From contig CBDBMH010000002.1 of NCBI GenBank assembly GCA_965207275.1, positions 806,001 to 870,000 of the forward strand: a stretch of DNA of 64,000 nucleotides. Direction: 5' to 3'. The notes beneath the pieces are model-generated. The model had not been told where the DNA came from. It searched no databases and saw only the letters and a program-made list of their open reading frames with translations. Shown here piece by piece: positions 55,029 through 63,206 of this stretch (positions within the stretch are counted from its first letter, which is position 1; each line of letters opens with the position of its first letter). The position numbers and the translations under genes are program-made. This stretch comes from Bin22 sp965207275 (GTDB lineage: Bacteria > Chloroflexota > Dehalococcoidia > Lucifugimonadales > UBA3495).

Positions 55029-55616
55029 ATGGCCAGTGAAACCAGCGTTGTTACCCCCCAGCGATTTGATGAAGGCTTCCGGTATGCCGACTACATGGCC
55101 CAGATCAACGTGAACAAGGACCGGATGGACGGCTATTACAATAACTTCGATGTCAGGCCTGATGACGAAGCGGCATTGAAGGCGCTGGCCGCCGCCCCCG
55201 ACGGCCCCACCAAGATGCTGGTACTGGGCGAGGACTGGTGCGGCGACGTGGTGCGAGGGCTGCCGGTGCTGGCCCGCATGGCCGAGGCCGCCGGCTGGGA
55301 CATGCGCGTCTTCCCCCGCGACCAACACCACGACATAATGAACGAGTTCCTGAAGAACGGTCAGTGGATGTCCATTCCTACCGCCGTCTTCTACACCTCG
55401 GACCACCAGTACATCCTGCACTGGATAGAGCGTCCGGAAGTGGCGGACCGGGAGCAGGCGGAAATCGAAGAGGCTATCCGCGCCGAGAACCCGGACATCA
55501 GCGACCAAGACTTCGGCCGGGAACGCCGGGCCCGTACCGCCGCCAAGGCCGAAGAATGGCAGCAGGCCACGGTGGAGGAGATCATAGACCGGCTGCAGCG
55601 GGGCATTGCCGGGTAA
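55029..55616 (+). CDS. Thioredoxin-fold protein with a single redox cysteine
   Basis: 195 residues. The thioredoxin core is MLVLGEDWCGDVVRGLPVLARMAE near 63-86, with Cys71 in a WCGDV site, and a cis-proline in MSIPTAVFY. Cys71 is the only cysteine in the protein, so it cannot form an intramolecular disulfide. The C-terminal 60 residues are a charged helical extension. AGGAGGAG precedes the ATG. It starts 81 bp after the selenocysteine glutaredoxin-like gene and probably shares its transcript. Confidence 0.88.
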   Translation: MASETSVVTPQRFDEGFRYADYMAQINVNKDRMDGYYNNFDVRPDDEAALKALAAAPDGPTKMLVLGEDWCGDVVRGLPVLARMAEAAGWDMRVFPRDQHHDIMNEFLKNGQWMSIPTAVFYTSDHQYILHWIERPEVADREQAEIEEAIRAENPDISDQDFGRERRARTAAKAEEWQQATVEEIIDRLQRGIAG

Positions 55617-55649
55617 CCGATCATCATCCGCCAATACCGCAAGGAACGG

Positions 55650-55677
55650 GAGCCGCAGCCTGCGCAGGTTGCGGCTC
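55650..55677 (+). terminator. Terminator after the thioredoxin-like gene
   Basis: A 14-bp inverted repeat (GAGCCGCAGCCTGC with GCAGGTTGCGGCTC, one G:U pair) 33 bp after the stop, followed by a T-rich stretch (TACTCTTTCG). Confidence 0.65.
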
Positions 55678-55747
55678 TACTCTTTCGTCGCTTACTGGCA
55701 TAACCGGGGCGAAATGCCGGACTTCACGTCCTGGCCGACTGTCACCC

Positions 55748-55815
55748 CCATCCTGACCTTCCCCGCCAGAGGTCCGCCCAGGGCCGGATTTCGCACCGTC
55801 AAGGGGGAAGGAACC
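55748..55815. repeat. Dispersed intergenic repeat (copy B4)
   Basis: CACCCCCATCCTGACCTTCCCC is separated by about 40 bp from CAAGGGGGAAGGAACC. Same arm sequences as B1, intergenic. Confidence 0.5.
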
Positions 55816-55870
55816 TCGCAGCAGCCTTTCGTGCTCTACGAGGAAGGAAACATCTCAGCAGATTAATTCC

Positions 55871-56863
55871 CTAACCTACCGCCAGGCCACGCACTTCCTT
55901 GGCTTTCTCGGGCAAGTCGTAGCTGTTCCAGGTGGCGCCGTCGTCGAAGGAGCCAAAGACCTGACCGTCCCGGGCGGCGCAGAATACGTGGGAAGGCTCC
56001 CGCGCGTTGACCCTGACGGCCATCATGGTGCTGTTGGCGGCAATGCCGGCGCCCACCGGCTCAAAAGTCTTGAACAGGTCACGGCTGCGGTAAAGGGCTC
56101 CCTGCCGGCTGCGGGCGGCGGCGCCGATGGACACGTAGAGCATATTGGGGTCGTGAGGGGCGGCGTACAGGTCCCGGGTGTAGGTGATTTCCGAGAACTG
56201 GCCGAAGTCGATGGGAATCCACTCGCTGCCCCGATCCGGGCCGATGAAGGGGCCCACGCGGGTGGTGATGAACACCGTCCGGGGAGAAGCGGCGGTGCAC
56301 TGCACGCCGTGGAGGTCCAGGGTGTCCTCGCTGGGAGCCAGGGAACCGGTGATACTGTCCCAGGTGTCCCCGCCGTCAGTAGACCGCATCACGCCGGCCA
56401 CCTCCAGGGCGGCGTACATCTCATCCGGGAAGTTGGGGTCGGCGGTCAGGCCGATAACCCGCGTGGGGAAGGCCATGGAAACTTCGTCAGCGCCCATGGG
56501 CAGGTGCAACCTGGTCCATGAGTCCCCGCCGTTGTCGCTGCGGTAAAGCTCACCCGGGGCGGTTCCCGCATACATGACCTGGGGGTCGCGGGGCCGGAAG
56601 AGGAAGGTCCAAACGGGCGGCGCCAGGGTGGGATAGTCGAGGCGCTCCCAGTGGTCGCCCCGGTCGGCGCTGCGGTAGGGGCCGTCCTGGGTGCCGGCGT
56701 AAATGATCGACGGGTCGCTGGGGTGCACGGCGACGCCGGGTACGATGGGGTTCTCCGGAAGCCCGTTGGTGAGTTCCTCCCAGGTTTCGCCGCCGGGAGA
56801 GAGGCGGTAGAGGCCGCTGCTTTCAGCGCCCACATAGACGTAGGTGTTGTGGTTGGAAGTCAC
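55871..56863 (-). CDS. BNR/Asp-box repeat beta-propeller protein
   Basis: 330 residues built of sialidase-type repeats: SADRGDHW, SDNGGDSW, STDGGDTW and SFDDGATW are Asp-boxes. Repeats such as IYAGTQDGPYRS and VMYAGTAPGELYRS mark propeller blades. No signal peptide and no sialidase catalytic arginine triad is evident, so this is a propeller of the YCF48/VPS10-like kind, probably a binding scaffold. GTG start behind AAGGAGA. Confidence 0.87.
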   Translation of the reverse strand: MTSNHNTYVYVGAESSGLYRLSPGGETWEELTNGLPENPIVPGVAVHPSDPSIIYAGTQDGPYRSADRGDHWERLDYPTLAPPVWTFLFRPRDPQVMYAGTAPGELYRSDNGGDSWTRLHLPMGADEVSMAFPTRVIGLTADPNFPDEMYAALEVAGVMRSTDGGDTWDSITGSLAPSEDTLDLHGVQCTAASPRTVFITTRVGPFIGPDRGSEWIPIDFGQFSEITYTRDLYAAPHDPNMLYVSIGAAARSRQGALYRSRDLFKTFEPVGAGIAANSTMMAVRVNAREPSHVFCAARDGQVFGSFDDGATWNSYDLPEKAKEVRGLAVG

Positions 56864-57130
56864 GGCTAAATCTCCTTTTTGTCGTCTGGCTCAGGTTGAA
56901 TGTGAGGGTATTGCAACAAAATGGCCGGGCGTTGTCAACTTGGGCCAAGGGTCAGGCTGCAATGGAAACCGGCAGGCATTACAGAAGGATTCGTCCTGTC
57001 ATGTTAATGCCATAGCATGGATGACTCCCGCATCACGATTTTAGGCGGCGGAGAGGTAGTACCGGTTCGCCTGCGAATCGCTTCCAGGCATTGAATCCAA
57101 TGGTCCCGGAAGGGGAATTTTTTGGATTCC

Positions 57131-57310
57131 GGGCCATTTGGGGCCATTTTCCGGTATTTTCGTATCTGTGAACGGCATTTGACCAGCGTGCCAGCGGCCC
57201 AAATGTGGGCCATTTTCCTGAAAAGCCGGCCACTTTCCAGATAGCAGAAGGAACAAAAACCGGTCCAGGAGGGGGCCATTCCGGGCCATTTTGGGCCGTT
57301 TTGGGCCACT
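57131..57310. repeat. Ten-base tandem repeats of GGGCCATTTT
   Basis: Units start at 57131 and 57141, singly at 57207, and at 57273, 57283, 57293 and 57303, with exactly ten-base steps inside each cluster. The units vary only in the last bases (GGGCCATTTG, GGGCCGTTTT, GGGCCACTCT). Confidence 0.75.
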
Positions 57311-57594
57311 CTCGGGAAGGGAGAATCATAAGGCCCACGCGGACCTTGTGTCGCATTTGGAAGATAGATACAAGGCGACCTACTCTAGCTTGAGCCAACA
57401 AAATACACTCCGCGACAGGGCTTTACGCCGGAGAGCCGGGTGAACAGTGGCAGTTGCCGGGCCACTCTTGACCGTTACCCGTCTACACGGGAAAAACTCT
57501 TCAGAGTGTCTCCAGTAATGATGGTAGAGGCTGGTTATCCAGCGGATCAAGGGGCACTTGTCAGTTGCAAGTATCACCTTGAACAGTGGCTCCG

Positions 57595-57856
57595 CTGGAA
57601 CCATGGCCGCTCCGGAGGGCCGCCGCATTCTCTCTTCCGACGGGCCTTGATGAGCCTGGACAAGGAATCATGCCTGGCTTAATGGGTTCGAGGTTCCCGC
57701 CTTCGCGGGAACGACTGGTTTCCCCAAAATTGGAATGTGTTTGCCCACTGGAACCATGGCCGGTCCGCAGGAGCACCGCATTGTCCCTTCTTACGGGCCT
57801 TGATGAGCCTGGACAAGGAATTATGCTTGGCTCAATGGGTTCGAGGTTCCCGCCTT
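57595..57856. repeat. Imperfect direct repeat, two ~109-bp copies with 153-bp period
   Basis: Copy 1 is at 57595-57703 and copy 2 at 57748-57856. Both run CTGGAACCATGGCC, then a GC-rich variable part, ACGGGCCTTGATGAGCCTGGACAAGGAAT, and a GGTTCGAGGTTCCCGCCTT end. Each contains an incomplete TTCCCGCC palindrome. Confidence 0.75.
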
Positions 57857-58016
57857 TGAAGATCTATGCCCAACCGGGTATTTGATCCGATTTACCATGT
57901 TATTGGGCCTGCCGACGTATCTGGTCCGAACCAGTCTGGATTCCGGCCTTCGCCGGAAAGACGATTATGTCGAAGTCTCCACGTGGGCAATCGCCGAAGT
58001 ACCAGCCAGCGTTGCC

Positions 58017-58265
58017 TTACTGCTCGGCCAGTTCCACGGAGTACTGCTCGATTACCGGGTTGGCGAGCAGTTTCTCGCACATTTCGTTGGCTATGCGCTC
58101 GGCCTGGCCGCGGTCGGTCTCGTCAATCCTGATTTCAAGGAACTTGCCCACGCGCACTTCGGAAACGGAGCCATAGCCCATGTTCCTCAGACCGCCCAGA
58201 ACGGTGATGCCCTGGGGGTCGTTGACGGTGGGTTTCAGGGTGACGTACACCTTGGCCAGGTACAA
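58017..58265 (-). CDS. purS: Phosphoribosylformylglycinamidine synthase subunit PurS
   Basis: An 82-residue bridging subunit of the PurS-PurQ-PurL FGAM synthase. It opens AKVYVTLKPTVNDPQG, and LRNMGYGSVSEVRVGKFLEI is the diagnostic central stretch. TTG start preceded by AGGAAGG. Its partners purQ and purL do not follow; downstream is repeat DNA. Confidence 0.93.
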   Translation of the reverse strand: MYLAKVYVTLKPTVNDPQGITVLGGLRNMGYGSVSEVRVGKFLEIRIDETDRGQAERIANEMCEKLLANPVIEQYSVELAEQ

Positions 58266-58331
58266 ACTAATGGCCTTCCTTGCTATGGGAGTGCGTTGAT
58301 TCCAAAGGTGTATATCTCACTTGGCCGGTCT

Positions 58332-58386
58332 TCACCCCTATCGCAGCCTCCCCGCTTCAAAGGGGAAGGGGCTGTTCAGACAGCCC
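58332..58386. repeat. Dispersed intergenic palindromic repeat (copy B2)
   Basis: Closest relative of B1 at 7349-7402: CACCCC, TCCCCGCTTCAAAGGGGAAGGGGCTGTTCAGACAG. It sits between the DUF3105 gene and purS and touches the DUF3105 stop. Confidence 0.65.
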
Positions 58387-59049
58387 CTAGTTCATCACGC
58401 CGCTGGTGGTGCAGGGCGCGCCGTTGGGGAACTCCGGGCCGAGAGTGCCCGCATAGTTGCGGAAGAACTCTTCAATCCGGTCCTCGTCGACGCCCTGCAT
58501 GGTGTCCAGGACACCCCAGGTGTGAACGGCGACGGTACCTTCGGGAATTTGGTCGTAAAACCTGGTGACTGCCCACGACGGCGCCAGTTCGAAGTTGTCC
58601 ATGAAGTTCTTGAGCTTGTCCAGTTCCGGGCCGTCGGGCAAATTGTAGCTGACGATGACGTTGCCGTGCTCCATGTTGTGGACAATGCGCTCGTCGGGCA
58701 GGCCATCCTCGTAGAAGCCGCAGCGGGCCCACCAGTCCCAGTGGTCGCCGGAAGTGGGCGGCGTAGTGTTGTAAGCCACGTTCTGGTCTTCCGGTACGTG
58801 CAGGCGGCTCGCCATTATCTCCTGCCGTTCGCCTACGCCATCTTTGTACTCGCTGGCCGTGCCGATGCCACCGCCGCCGCCCTGGAAGCTGATGCCGCCG
58901 ACCACGAAGCCGGCAATGACCAGGAAGGCGATCACGCCGGAGGCGATGATATACCAGATATTGGTCCTGGGACGGGACTGGGGTATGGTCATTTCCGCCT
59001 GGCGGCCGCGTTGTGCGGACCTGCGCCGGCGGCGCCGTGAAATTGGCAA
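58387..59049 (-). CDS. DUF3105-domain membrane-anchored protein
   Basis: 220 residues. A basic Arg-rich N-terminus (ISRRRRRRSAQRGR) precedes one membrane helix (IASGVIAFLVIAGFVVGG, about 34-51). The extracytoplasmic DUF3105 domain has its hallmark YNTTPPTSGDHWDWW (His near 103), HNMEHGNVIVSY (two His near 125-128), and a C-terminal Cys pair candidate. The conserved His cluster suggests metal binding; function unknown. TTG start with GGGAGG. It lies between purC and purS. Confidence 0.88.
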   Translation of the reverse strand: MPISRRRRRRSAQRGRQAEMTIPQSRPRTNIWYIIASGVIAFLVIAGFVVGGISFQGGGGGIGTASEYKDGVGERQEIMASRLHVPEDQNVAYNTTPPTSGDHWDWWARCGFYEDGLPDERIVHNMEHGNVIVSYNLPDGPELDKLKNFMDNFELAPSWAVTRFYDQIPEGTVAVHTWGVLDTMQGVDEDRIEEFFRNYAGTLGPEFPNGAPCTTSGVMN

Positions 59050-59088
59050 CTCAATTACCTCCCAAGGGCCGGGCTGCCGCCGGCGCAG

Positions 59089-59985
59089 CTATAGTTCCGT
59101 GCCGGTAAGCCGGCGGTAGGCTTCCTTGTAACGTTCGGTAGTGAGGGATACCACGTCCTCCGGCAATTCGGGGGCCGGCGGCTCCTGGTCCCAGCCCTGG
59201 TCCACCAGCCAGTCGCGCACAAACTGTTTGTCGAAGTTGGGCTGGGACTTGCCCGGGCCGTAGCCCTCCATGTCCCAGAAGCGGCTGGAATCGGGGGTAA
59301 GCAGTTCATCGATCAAAATCAACTCCCCGTCAAGCATCCCGAACTCCATCTTGGTGTCGGCCAGGATGATGCCCCGCTCCTTGGCGTAGTCGTGGGCGAA
59401 CTGGTAGACCGCCTTGCTGACGTCGGCCAGTTTCCGGGCCATGTCGGCGCCCACCATGTCCTCCACTTCCTGGTCGGACATGTTCTGGTCGTGGCCCTCT
59501 TCGGCCTTGGTGGTGGGCGTGAACAGGGGTTCCGGGAAGGTCATGCCCTCAACCAGGCCCTCGGGCATGGGCTTGCCGGAAACCGTTCCCTGTCGCCGGT
59601 ACTCGGACCACGCGGAACCGGTAATGTAGCCTCGAACGATACATTCCATGTCGATGCGCTGGGCCCGCTTGACGATCATGGCCTGGCTGGCCAGTTCCCC
59701 GGAAATTCCGGTCAAGTCGGAGTTTTCGGCCAGCAGGCCCTGGGCGTCCGCCGAATCAGCCAGCGTTATCAGGTGATTGGGGACGATGTGGGCCGTCTTG
59801 TCGAACCAGAAGCCGGAGATGCGGTTAAGCACCTTTCCCTTTTCCGGTATGCCTGTGGGCAATACCACGTCGAAGGCGGAAATGCGGTCGGTGGCGACCA
59901 TAAGCAGAACGTTGTCGTTGACGGCGTAGGTGTCCCGCACCTTGCCGCGATGAAGCTGATTGGGCAGTCCTGACTCGATAAGCAT
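59089..59985 (-). CDS. purC: Phosphoribosylaminoimidazole-succinocarboxamide (SAICAR) synthase
   Basis: 298 residues of the longer PurC type. It opens HRGKVRDTYAVNDNVLLMVATDRISAFD, the nucleotide-binding N-lobe. ECIVRGYITGSAWSEYR is near 103-119, LIDELLTPDSSRFWD near 220. An ATG at 60000 could add five residues but lacks a site, while AGGG precedes the ATG at 59985. It makes SAICAR, which the adjacent purB product then cleaves. Confidence 0.94.
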   Translation of the reverse strand: MLIESGLPNQLHRGKVRDTYAVNDNVLLMVATDRISAFDVVLPTGIPEKGKVLNRISGFWFDKTAHIVPNHLITLADSADAQGLLAENSDLTGISGELASQAMIVKRAQRIDMECIVRGYITGSAWSEYRRQGTVSGKPMPEGLVEGMTFPEPLFTPTTKAEEGHDQNMSDQEVEDMVGADMARKLADVSKAVYQFAHDYAKERGIILADTKMEFGMLDGELILIDELLTPDSSRFWDMEGYGPGKSQPNFDKQFVRDWLVDQGWDQEPPAPELPEDVVSLTTERYKEAYRRLTGTEL

Positions 59986-60131
59986 ACCAATACCCTGCAT
60001 TTAATTTAGTTTTGTGGATGGGGAAGGCATGGCGGCCTTCCCATGGGTCACGAATTGTACCGTCCCAATTCCCGGGTAAACCGCCCGTACTGTCGCCCTT
60101 GCTACGGAATGGAGCGGTCGGCGGATTGGTC

Positions 60132-61448
60132 TCAAACCTGGGCGCGTACCTCCGCCGGCAGCAGGCCGATGCGCTCGAACGTGTCGTCAACGTACCGGGT
60201 GTAATAGCCGTAGTCGAACAGCTCTTCCAGTTCTTTGCCGGGCAGCCACTGCCTGGCTTCGCCGTCGGAGCGAAGCAGGTCGCGGAAGTCCTCCCCCAGA
60301 TCCCAGCTACGCATGGCGTTGCGTTGGACCACCTTGTAGGAATCCTCCCGACTCATGCCCCGGTCCACCAACGCCAGGAGCACCCGCTGGCTGAAGATCA
60401 GCCCTCGGCTGCTTTCCACATTTTGCCACATCCGGTCGGCGTTGACCCGCAGGTCCTTAACGATGCGGGTGAAGATGGACAGAATGTAGTCCAGGGCAAG
60501 GCAGGAGTCGGGCAGGATGATGCGCTCCGCCGATGAATGACTGATGTCCCGCTCGCCCCACAGAGCCACGTTCTCCAGGGCGGTGACGCTGTTGCCCCGG
60601 ATGAGGCGGGCCAGGCCGCAGATGCGCTCGGCCAGCTCCGGGTTGCGCTTGTGGGGCATGGAGGACGAACCGGTCTGCCCCTGGCCGAAGGGTTCTTCCA
60701 GTTCGTGCAGCTCGGTGCGCTGGAGACTCCGCACCTCGGTGGCGAACTTTTCCAGGGAGGCGGCGATGAGCGCCAGGGTGGTGAGGAAGTGGGCGTACCG
60801 GTCGCGCTGGATCACCTGGTTGGACACGGGCGCGACCTCCAGCCCCAGGCGGCGGCAGACCTTCTCTTCCACCGCCGGCGGGATGGTGGCATGAGTTCCC
60901 ACGGCGCCGGAAATCTTGCCGACCCGGATGCTTTCGCAGGCGGCAACCAGGCGTTCCTGCTGGCGACGGAGTTCCTCCCGCCACAGGGCCAGCTTGAGGC
61001 CAAAGGTCATGGGCTCAGCATGGACCCCGTGGGTGCGACCCATCATTATGGTGTCCTTGTGGGCCACGGCCTGCCCTTCCACCGCCTCAATTGCCTGGAC
61101 CAGTTCCTGCTGGAGCAACTGGCCGGCCTCGACCATCTGCAGGCTCTGGGCGGTGTCCAGCATGTCCGACGATGTCATACCCAGGTGGAGCCAGCGTCCC
61201 TCGGGGCCAATGCCTTCGGTGATGGACGAAAGGAAGGCGGTAACGTCGTGGCGGGTAATTTCGAACAGCTCCATCATGCGCTGGTGGTTGTAATGGACCG
61301 GGCGCAGCCGTTCCATGTCCTCCAGGGGAATGAAGCCCTCCTCGGTCCAGGCTTCCGCCACTGCCAGCTCAACATCGAGCCACTTCCGGTATTTGTTCTC
61401 GTCCGACCAGACTTGCTTCATCGCCGGCCGGGAATATCGGTCAATCAA
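60132..61448 (-). CDS. purB: Adenylosuccinate lyase
   Basis: 438 residues; cleaves SAICAR and adenylosuccinate. It has the fumarase-superfamily blocks: TSSDMLDTAQ near 90, MGRTHGVHAEPMTFG with the catalytic His near 140, and the flexible signature loop GSSSMPHKRNPELAE near 262. TTG start preceded by GGAGGAC. It lies between the HAD phosphatase and purC. A GGGAAGGC/GCCTTCCC hairpin (60021-60042) stands between it and purC without a U-run. Confidence 0.95.
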   Translation of the reverse strand: MIDRYSRPAMKQVWSDENKYRKWLDVELAVAEAWTEEGFIPLEDMERLRPVHYNHQRMMELFEITRHDVTAFLSSITEGIGPEGRWLHLGMTSSDMLDTAQSLQMVEAGQLLQQELVQAIEAVEGQAVAHKDTIMMGRTHGVHAEPMTFGLKLALWREELRRQQERLVAACESIRVGKISGAVGTHATIPPAVEEKVCRRLGLEVAPVSNQVIQRDRYAHFLTTLALIAASLEKFATEVRSLQRTELHELEEPFGQGQTGSSSMPHKRNPELAERICGLARLIRGNSVTALENVALWGERDISHSSAERIILPDSCLALDYILSIFTRIVKDLRVNADRMWQNVESSRGLIFSQRVLLALVDRGMSREDSYKVVQRNAMRSWDLGEDFRDLLRSDGEARQWLPGKELEELFDYGYYTRYVDDTFERIGLLPAEVRAQV

Positions 61449-61532
61449 TCGGTGTCCTCCGATGGGTATATGTTGCGGTCGCCAGGCCCCGCCCCCGTCA
61501 TGAGGCGATACCGTGCAGGGAACGGGCGTGAC

Positions 61533-62189
61533 TCACGTTCCTGTCAGGCCCATCAACTCCTTGGTGGTTGCCATAATGTCGCCGAAGTCGGTAAAGGGCC
61601 GGAAAGCTACCCCCTGTCGCTGGCACTCTTCGGCCAGGAAGCTGTGGGCGAACACGGTGTCGGCTCGTTCCGCGCCCTCAAAGTCGGAACGCCCGTCGCC
61701 CACGTAGATAACGTGGTAGCCCAACTGCCGGTAACGACCCACCACCAGGCCCTTGGAGTTGCCTCTTTCCGGTTGGCCGGGGTAGGCGTGGTGATAGTAA
61801 TAGTTTATGCCTTCCGGCGTAAACCGGGTGTTGACGCAGTAGATGGGGACGTCCGGGGCTCCTTCCTTTTCCAGCAAGGCCGTGATGTAAAAATCCAGGC
61901 CCAGGCTGACCACCGCCATAGGGCTGTTGATTTCCTTGCAATACTCCCACAGTTCGGTGAAGTGAGGCCGCAGACAGGCGTTTTCCCGCACGTAGGCGCA
62001 CATGGTGTCGCGATCGGCCCGGATGTTGTTGAAGGTTATTTCCTGGTAGTCCTTCAAGGTCAGTTCGCCGGCCCGGAACCGGGCCCGCACGTCCTGCCAG
62101 GTGTCGTCGCCGAACTTTTGAAGCAGCATTTCCGCGACGTTCTGCACCGCGGCCGTATCGTCGAAGTCGGTGAGTATTGCCGGGACCAC
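61533..62189 (-). CDS. HAD-family phosphatase (PSP/MtnX-like, subfamily IB)
   Basis: 218 residues. Motif I is TDFDDTAA (nucleophile Asp8), motif II Ser in AVVSLGLDFY near 94, Lys near 145 in GNSKGLVV, and motif III is VGDGRSDFEGA near 166. Cap residues resemble MtnX and phosphoserine phosphatase. GTG start immediately after the purE stop, so translation is coupled; position between purE and purB suggests a link to purine or phosphoribosyl metabolism, but its substrate is unknown. Confidence 0.87.
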   Translation of the reverse strand: MVPAILTDFDDTAAVQNVAEMLLQKFGDDTWQDVRARFRAGELTLKDYQEITFNNIRADRDTMCAYVRENACLRPHFTELWEYCKEINSPMAVVSLGLDFYITALLEKEGAPDVPIYCVNTRFTPEGINYYYHHAYPGQPERGNSKGLVVGRYRQLGYHVIYVGDGRSDFEGAERADTVFAHSFLAEECQRQGVAFRPFTDFGDIMATTKELMGLTGT

Positions 62190-62191
62190 CC

Positions 62192-62650
62192 TTACCGCTC
62201 CCTCAGCTGGCGACGGTAATTCTCATAGGCTTCGCGGATGTTGTCGTGGCGCAGGCCCAGTATTTCCGCGGCGAAGAATGCGGCATTCCGCGCTCCCCAG
62301 GGGCCCACGGCCATGCAGGCCACCGGGATACCCGGGGGCATCTGTGACGTGGCCAGCAGTGCGTCCCAGCCGTTCATTTCGCTGGAAGCCAGGGGGATGC
62401 CGATTACCGGCAAGGTACACCAGGCGGCCAGGACACCGCCCAGGGCGGCGGACCCGCCGGCGGCGGCTATGAGGACCTCAATGCCCCGGTCCCGGGCGGT
62501 TGTGGCGTATTCCTGCACCCGCTCCGGCGTGCGGTGGGCGGACATTACCCTTACTTCGTACTCAACCTGCATCTGTTCGAGAACTTCGAGCGTCTCCTTG
62601 ACGACGGGTTCGTCAGAAGAGCTGCCCATTACTACTCCTACTAGCGGCAC
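62192..62650 (-). CDS. purE: N5-carboxyaminoimidazole ribonucleotide mutase
   Basis: 152 residues of the class I PurE. It opens GVVMGSSSDEPVVKE, with MSAHRTPERVQEYA near 37-50 and the AAGGSAALGGVLAAWCTLPVIGIPL block. GTG start. No purK is seen next to it. The HAD gene starts two bases after its stop. Confidence 0.95.
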   Translation of the reverse strand: MPLVGVVMGSSSDEPVVKETLEVLEQMQVEYEVRVMSAHRTPERVQEYATTARDRGIEVLIAAAGGSAALGGVLAAWCTLPVIGIPLASSEMNGWDALLATSQMPPGIPVACMAVGPWGARNAAFFAAEILGLRHDNIREAYENYRRQLRER

Positions 62651-62674
62651 TTGCTCATTCCTTTCATTTTGTAT

Positions 62675-63187
62675 TTAGCTTGCGTCCAGATCCATTTCGG
62701 CCCTGAAGGCGTCCAGGACAGCGGTTTCCAACACTTCCCGCTGTGGGCGCACCTCTTCGCCATTTACCAGCACATAGATGCGGTCATTGGACTTGCCCAG
62801 TTCCACATCCACGGCGCACTCGGTAGCATCATCCCAGAAAAGGGAGAACCTTAGTTCCTCATTGTCATCGAGTTCTTCTTCGTCTTCCTCTCCATCCTCC
62901 TCGTCTTCGTCCTCGTCATCTTCCCTCAAGTTTTCTATCGCATAAGGGAATTCCTGGTCATCATAGTATTCCATCAGGGAAGTGGATTCCACCCTGCCGG
63001 TGCCGCTGAGAACGACTTCGTTGACGTCCAACAGCAATTGGACAACCTGCAGCGAAGCGGCCAGCTGGTAGAGTTCCTGCCGGTCCCGGATGACGTCGGC
63101 GTCTTCCTCCACCGGTTCGCCCAGTATCCGCGCGAGGGCAGTCTCCACTTCGTTTCTCAAAACCAAAAGGTCGTCCCGCCAGGCCAT
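62675..63187 (-). CDS. Acidic protein of unknown function
   Basis: 170 residues. A helical N-terminal half (to about 70) leads to an extraordinarily acidic segment of Asp and Glu (about 88-115). A short beta-rich C-terminus (about 117-170) includes FSLFWDDATECAVDVEL. No family recognised. It sits in the purine cluster between an unknown gene and purE. GAGG precedes the ATG. Confidence 0.75.
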   Translation of the reverse strand: MAWRDDLLVLRNEVETALARILGEPVEEDADVIRDRQELYQLAASLQVVQLLLDVNEVVLSGTGRVESTSLMEYYDDQEFPYAIENLREDDEDEDEEDGEEDEEELDDNEELRFSLFWDDATECAVDVELGKSNDRIYVLVNGEEVRPQREVLETAVLDAFRAEMDLDAS

Positions 63188-63206
63188 TGCTACCTCACTA
63201 AAGGGT

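Larger units (their letters stand above)
56864..58016. other. 1.15-kb noncoding region rich in repeats
   Basis: No open frame here resembles a protein. It holds 10-bp GGGCCATTTT repeats (57131-57310), a pair of ~109-bp direct repeats (57595-57856) and two palindromes of the TTCCCGCCTTCGCGGGAA kind (57694-57711 and near 57941-57957). It may be a decayed or structural region. Confidence 0.6.

Noticed and set aside
57033..57401. Three overlapping minus-strand frames in the repeat region
   Set aside because: Products are translations of the GGGCCATTTT repeats (WPKW/NGP-like) with no start site and no homology.
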